Positions 15,529-17,887 of a stretch of DNA of 17,887 nucleotides are shown in pieces. The notes beneath the pieces were generated by a model. The model was not told the origin of the DNA. It did no database searches and saw nothing but the letters and a program-made list of their open reading frames with translations. Origin of the DNA: Pseudomonadota bacterium. Its GTDB lineage: Bacteria; Pseudomonadota; Alphaproteobacteria; Rhizobiales; Kaistiaceae. Where the stretch lies: the NCBI GenBank assembly GCA_023392225.1, contig JAEVZM010000598.1, forward strand, positions 1 to 17,887, written 5' to 3'. The first letter of the stretch is position 1, and the number at the start of each line of letters is the position of its first letter. Both the position numbers and the translations under genes were made by a program.

Positions 15529-17841
15529 ATGAACGACACCGCTCCGATGAAGTTCGGCATGGGCGCTCGCCCCCGCCGCAAGGAGGACAAGACGCTCGTG
15601 ACCGGCACCGGCCGTTTCACGGACGACTACACCCCTCCCGGCTGCCTGCGCGCCTTTGTCGTGCGCTCCTCCATGGCCCATGCCAAGATCAAGGTCGGCG
15701 ACCTTGCGGCGGCGCGGGAGATGCCGGGTGTGCGCCTGATCCTGACGGCGGCGGATATCGAGGGCGTCAACGGGCTGCCCTGCAAGATCAAGCTGCTGCA
15801 GATCGACGGTACCTACCAGAAGATCCCGAAGCATCCGCTGCTCTGCGGCGACATGGTGCGCCATGTCGGCGACCCTATCGCCTTCATCGTCGCCGATACG
15901 CTGGATGAGGCAGTCGCCGCGGCCGATGCGATCGAGATCGACTACGACCCCCTGCCGGCGGTGGTCGACATGCATCGCGCGCTCGAGGACGATGCGCCGC
16001 TGGTCTGGCCGGAATACAAGTCCAACGTCGCCTTCACCTGCGCCAAGGGCGCCAAGGCGGCGACCGACGCGGCCTTTCTCGAGGCGGCGCGGGTGTCGCG
16101 GATCGAGATCGTCAACAACCGCCTGGTCGCCAACTACATGGAGCCGCGCGGGGTCGTCGCCGAATACGATGCCGGCACCGACCGCTACACGCTGACCATG
16201 GGGACGCAGGGCGGCCACGGCATGCGCGATCGCATCGCCAAGGACGTGCTCGGCATCCCCAAGGAGAAGATGCGGATCATCACCCCGGATGTCGGTGGCG
16301 GCTTCGGCACCAAGTCGTTCTGCTACCAGGAATACCCGCTGGCGGTGATCGCCGCCAAGGAGCTCGGCAAGCCGGTCAAGTGGATCAGCGACCGGAACGA
16401 GCACTTCCTGATCGACTCGCACGGCCGCGACAACTTCGCGGTGGCCGAGATGGCCATGGACGAGAACGGCCGGTTCCTCGCCATGCGGGTCGACCTGCTC
16501 GCCAACATGGGCGCCTATCTCTCGCAGTACGCCCCCTCGATCCCCGAGGGCGGCCTGACCATGACCACCGGTCTCTACGAGATCCCCAACATGTACGCGC
16601 TGTGTCGCGGCATCTACACCCATACCGTCACGGTCGACGCCTATCGCGGCGCGGGCCGGCCGGAGGCCGCCTACCTGGTCGAGCGTCTGGTCGACCAGTG
16701 CGGTCGCGATACCGGGCTCGGTCCGGTGGAGATCCGTCGTCGCAACTTCATTCCGACCGAGATGCTGCCCTACGAGACGCAGGGCGGGCGCATCTACGAC
16801 AGTGGCGAGTTCGGCGCGCATCTCGATCGCGCTCTCGAGGTCGCCGACTGGAAGGGTTTCGACGCCCGCTACGACGAGGCCAAGGCCCGCGGCAAGGTCC
16901 GTGGCTTCGGCATCGCCACCTACGTCGAAGCCTGCGCCTTCCCGGGCAAGGAAGAGGCGACCATCCGCCTCAACGACGACGGCACGGTCACCGTGTTCAT
17001 CGGCACCCAGACCAACGGCCAGGGCCACGCCACCGCTTACGCCCAGTTCGTCGGCGGCCACATGGGGCTCGACTACGACCAGATCAACGTCGTCCAGGGC
17101 GATACCGATCAGGTTGCCAACGGCGAGGGCACCGGTGGCTCGCGCTCGATTCCGCTCGGTGCGGTGTCGGTCGACCGGGCGGCGATCAAGCTCGCCGATC
17201 AGGTGAAGCAGCTCGCGGCCGACCAGCTCGAAGCCGCCGTCGCGGACCTCGAGCTCGCCGACGGCAGCGTCCGCGTGGTCGGTACCAACCGGTCGGTGAC
17301 GCTCGCCGAGGTCGCCCGCAACGCCAAGGACAAGGCGCTGCTCACCGGCTTCGACGATTCGTTCGAGCAGCCGGAGCCGACCTATCCGAACGGCACCCAC
17401 ATCGCCGAGGTCGAGATCGATCCCGACACCGGCGTGATCTCGTTCGCCAACTACGTGATCGTCGACGACTTCGGCGCGACGGTGAACCCGCAGCTGCTCG
17501 AAGGCCAGGTCCATGGCGGCGTCGTCCAGGGCATCGGCCAGGCGATCTACGAGCACACCGTCTACGATCCCGACGGCCAGCTGCTCACCGCCTCGTTCCT
17601 CGACTACACCATGCCGCGGGCCGATGGCGTGCCGTTCTTCACCTTCGAGACGCGCAACGTGCCGTCCACGACCAACGCCTTCGGCATCAAGGGCGCTGGC
17701 GAAGCCGGCTCGATCGGGTCCTGCCCGGCGGTGATGAATGGCATCCTCGATGCGCTCAACCGTGGCTTCGGGGTCACCCGCATCGACATGCCGGCAACGC
17801 CGGAGAAGGTCTGGAACGCCATCCAGGACGCCAAGGCGTAA
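15529..17841 (+). CDS. Molybdenum hydroxylase large subunit, xanthine dehydrogenase family (form II CoxL-like)
   Basis: This is a 770-residue molybdopterin-cytosine-dinucleotide-binding subunit. The N-terminal hammerhead domain (RRKEDKTLVTGTGRFTDDY, 16-34) is followed by the Mo-binding domains. TQGGHGMRD carries Gln227; VGGGFGTK (255-262), AYRGAGRPEAAYLVERL (371-387), TNGQGHATAYAQ and KGAGEAGSIG with catalytic Glu725 complete the set. AYRGAGR is the form II loop; CO dehydrogenase has AYRCSFR, so CO oxidation is unlikely and an aldehyde, purine or N-heterocycle hydroxylase is more likely. These enzymes need FAD and 2Fe-2S partner subunits, which are not visible upstream; they may lie beyond the right edge. 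The ATG at 15529 has no good ribosome-binding site; ATG at 15547 is the alternative. Confidence 0.95.
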   Translation: MNDTAPMKFGMGARPRRKEDKTLVTGTGRFTDDYTPPGCLRAFVVRSSMAHAKIKVGDLAAAREMPGVRLILTAADIEGVNGLPCKIKLLQIDGTYQKIPKHPLLCGDMVRHVGDPIAFIVADTLDEAVAAADAIEIDYDPLPAVVDMHRALEDDAPLVWPEYKSNVAFTCAKGAKAATDAAFLEAARVSRIEIVNNRLVANYMEPRGVVAEYDAGTDRYTLTMGTQGGHGMRDRIAKDVLGIPKEKMRIITPDVGGGFGTKSFCYQEYPLAVIAAKELGKPVKWISDRNEHFLIDSHGRDNFAVAEMAMDENGRFLAMRVDLLANMGAYLSQYAPSIPEGGLTMTTGLYEIPNMYALCRGIYTHTVTVDAYRGAGRPEAAYLVERLVDQCGRDTGLGPVEIRRRNFIPTEMLPYETQGGRIYDSGEFGAHLDRALEVADWKGFDARYDEAKARGKVRGFGIATYVEACAFPGKEEATIRLNDDGTVTVFIGTQTNGQGHATAYAQFVGGHMGLDYDQINVVQGDTDQVANGEGTGGSRSIPLGAVSVDRAAIKLADQVKQLAADQLEAAVADLELADGSVRVVGTNRSVTLAEVARNAKDKALLTGFDDSFEQPEPTYPNGTHIAEVEIDPDTGVISFANYVIVDDFGATVNPQLLEGQVHGGVVQGIGQAIYEHTVYDPDGQLLTASFLDYTMPRADGVPFFTFETRNVPSTTNAFGIKGAGEAGSIGSCPAVMNGILDALNRGFGVTRIDMPATPEKVWNAIQDAKA

Positions 17842-17855
17842 CCGACACTACCCCG

Positions 17856-17878
17856 GCCGGTGCGCGCTGCGCGCCGGC
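17856..17878 (+). terminator. Strong hairpin after the molybdenum hydroxylase gene
   Basis: A 10-bp stem (GCCGGTGCGC with GCGCGCCGGC, one G-U pair) closes a 3-base loop, starting 14 bases after the stop codon. No T-tract follows, so it may be a poor intrinsic terminator or an intercistronic hairpin if partner subunits follow beyond the edge. Confidence 0.4.
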
Positions 17879-17887
17879 TGCCTCAGC

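Noticed and set aside
15391..17556. 721-codon open frame antisense to the molybdenum hydroxylase gene
   Set aside because: Low-complexity Val/Asp/Gly/His-rich product with no family motifs. It results from codon bias of the real gene on the other strand.

Overview
The window is GC-rich and densely packed. It reads as a chromosomal segment of an alphaproteobacterium. The main support is the order aat - accC - accB - aroQ - DsbA-family thioredoxin - M48/TPR peptidase - class I aminotransferase, with a DUF2155 gene convergent on aat, which I recognise as a common alphaproteobacterial arrangement. A near-perfect EcfG-type promoter (GGAAC-N16-CGTT) points the same way. A Rhodospirillales- or Geminicoccales-like lineage is possible, but genus cannot be set from sequence alone. 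I see no phage, IS element, tRNA, rRNA or CRISPR array. No gene-free stretch exceeds about 200 bases.

Layout. 1-259 (-): N-terminal part of an alpha/beta hydrolase resembling 3-oxoadipate enol-lactonase. 401-556 (+): tiny DUF3309 membrane protein behind a general-stress promoter. 642-2162 (+): GlpD-like flavoprotein with several substrate-site substitutions. 2263-2700 (+): exported DUF2155 protein, overlapping tail-to-tail with aat (2637-3308, -). 3409-5675 (-): aroQ-accB-accC, transcribed toward aat, covering dehydroquinate dehydratase and the biotin carrier and biotin carboxylase of acetyl-CoA carboxylase. 5810-8063 (-): exported M48/TPR metalloprotease followed by an exported DsbA-like thioredoxin. 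8155-9339 (+): PLP aminotransferase, divergent from the protease. 9365-9901 (-): exported cupin. 10103-13667 (+): tight three-gene operon of pgi, an FMN alpha-hydroxy-acid oxidoreductase and a PAPS-type sulfotransferase. 13652-15344 (-): rraA-like aldolase and panE-like ketoacid reductase. 15529-17841 (+): large molybdenum hydroxylase subunit, divergent from rraA.

How the genes fit together. The left-centre block is housekeeping: fatty-acid precursor synthesis, the shikimate pathway, the N-degron pathway and envelope quality control. The right part is more accessory. It holds a sugar isomerase coupled to a hydroxyacid oxidoreductase and a sulfotransferase, then a pyruvate-aldolase-like and ketoacid-reductase pair facing a molybdenum hydroxylase. 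These right-hand groupings, the altered GlpD-like protein and the stress-promoter-driven DUF3309 gene are the most interesting parts. I did not find one clearly novel multi-gene system.
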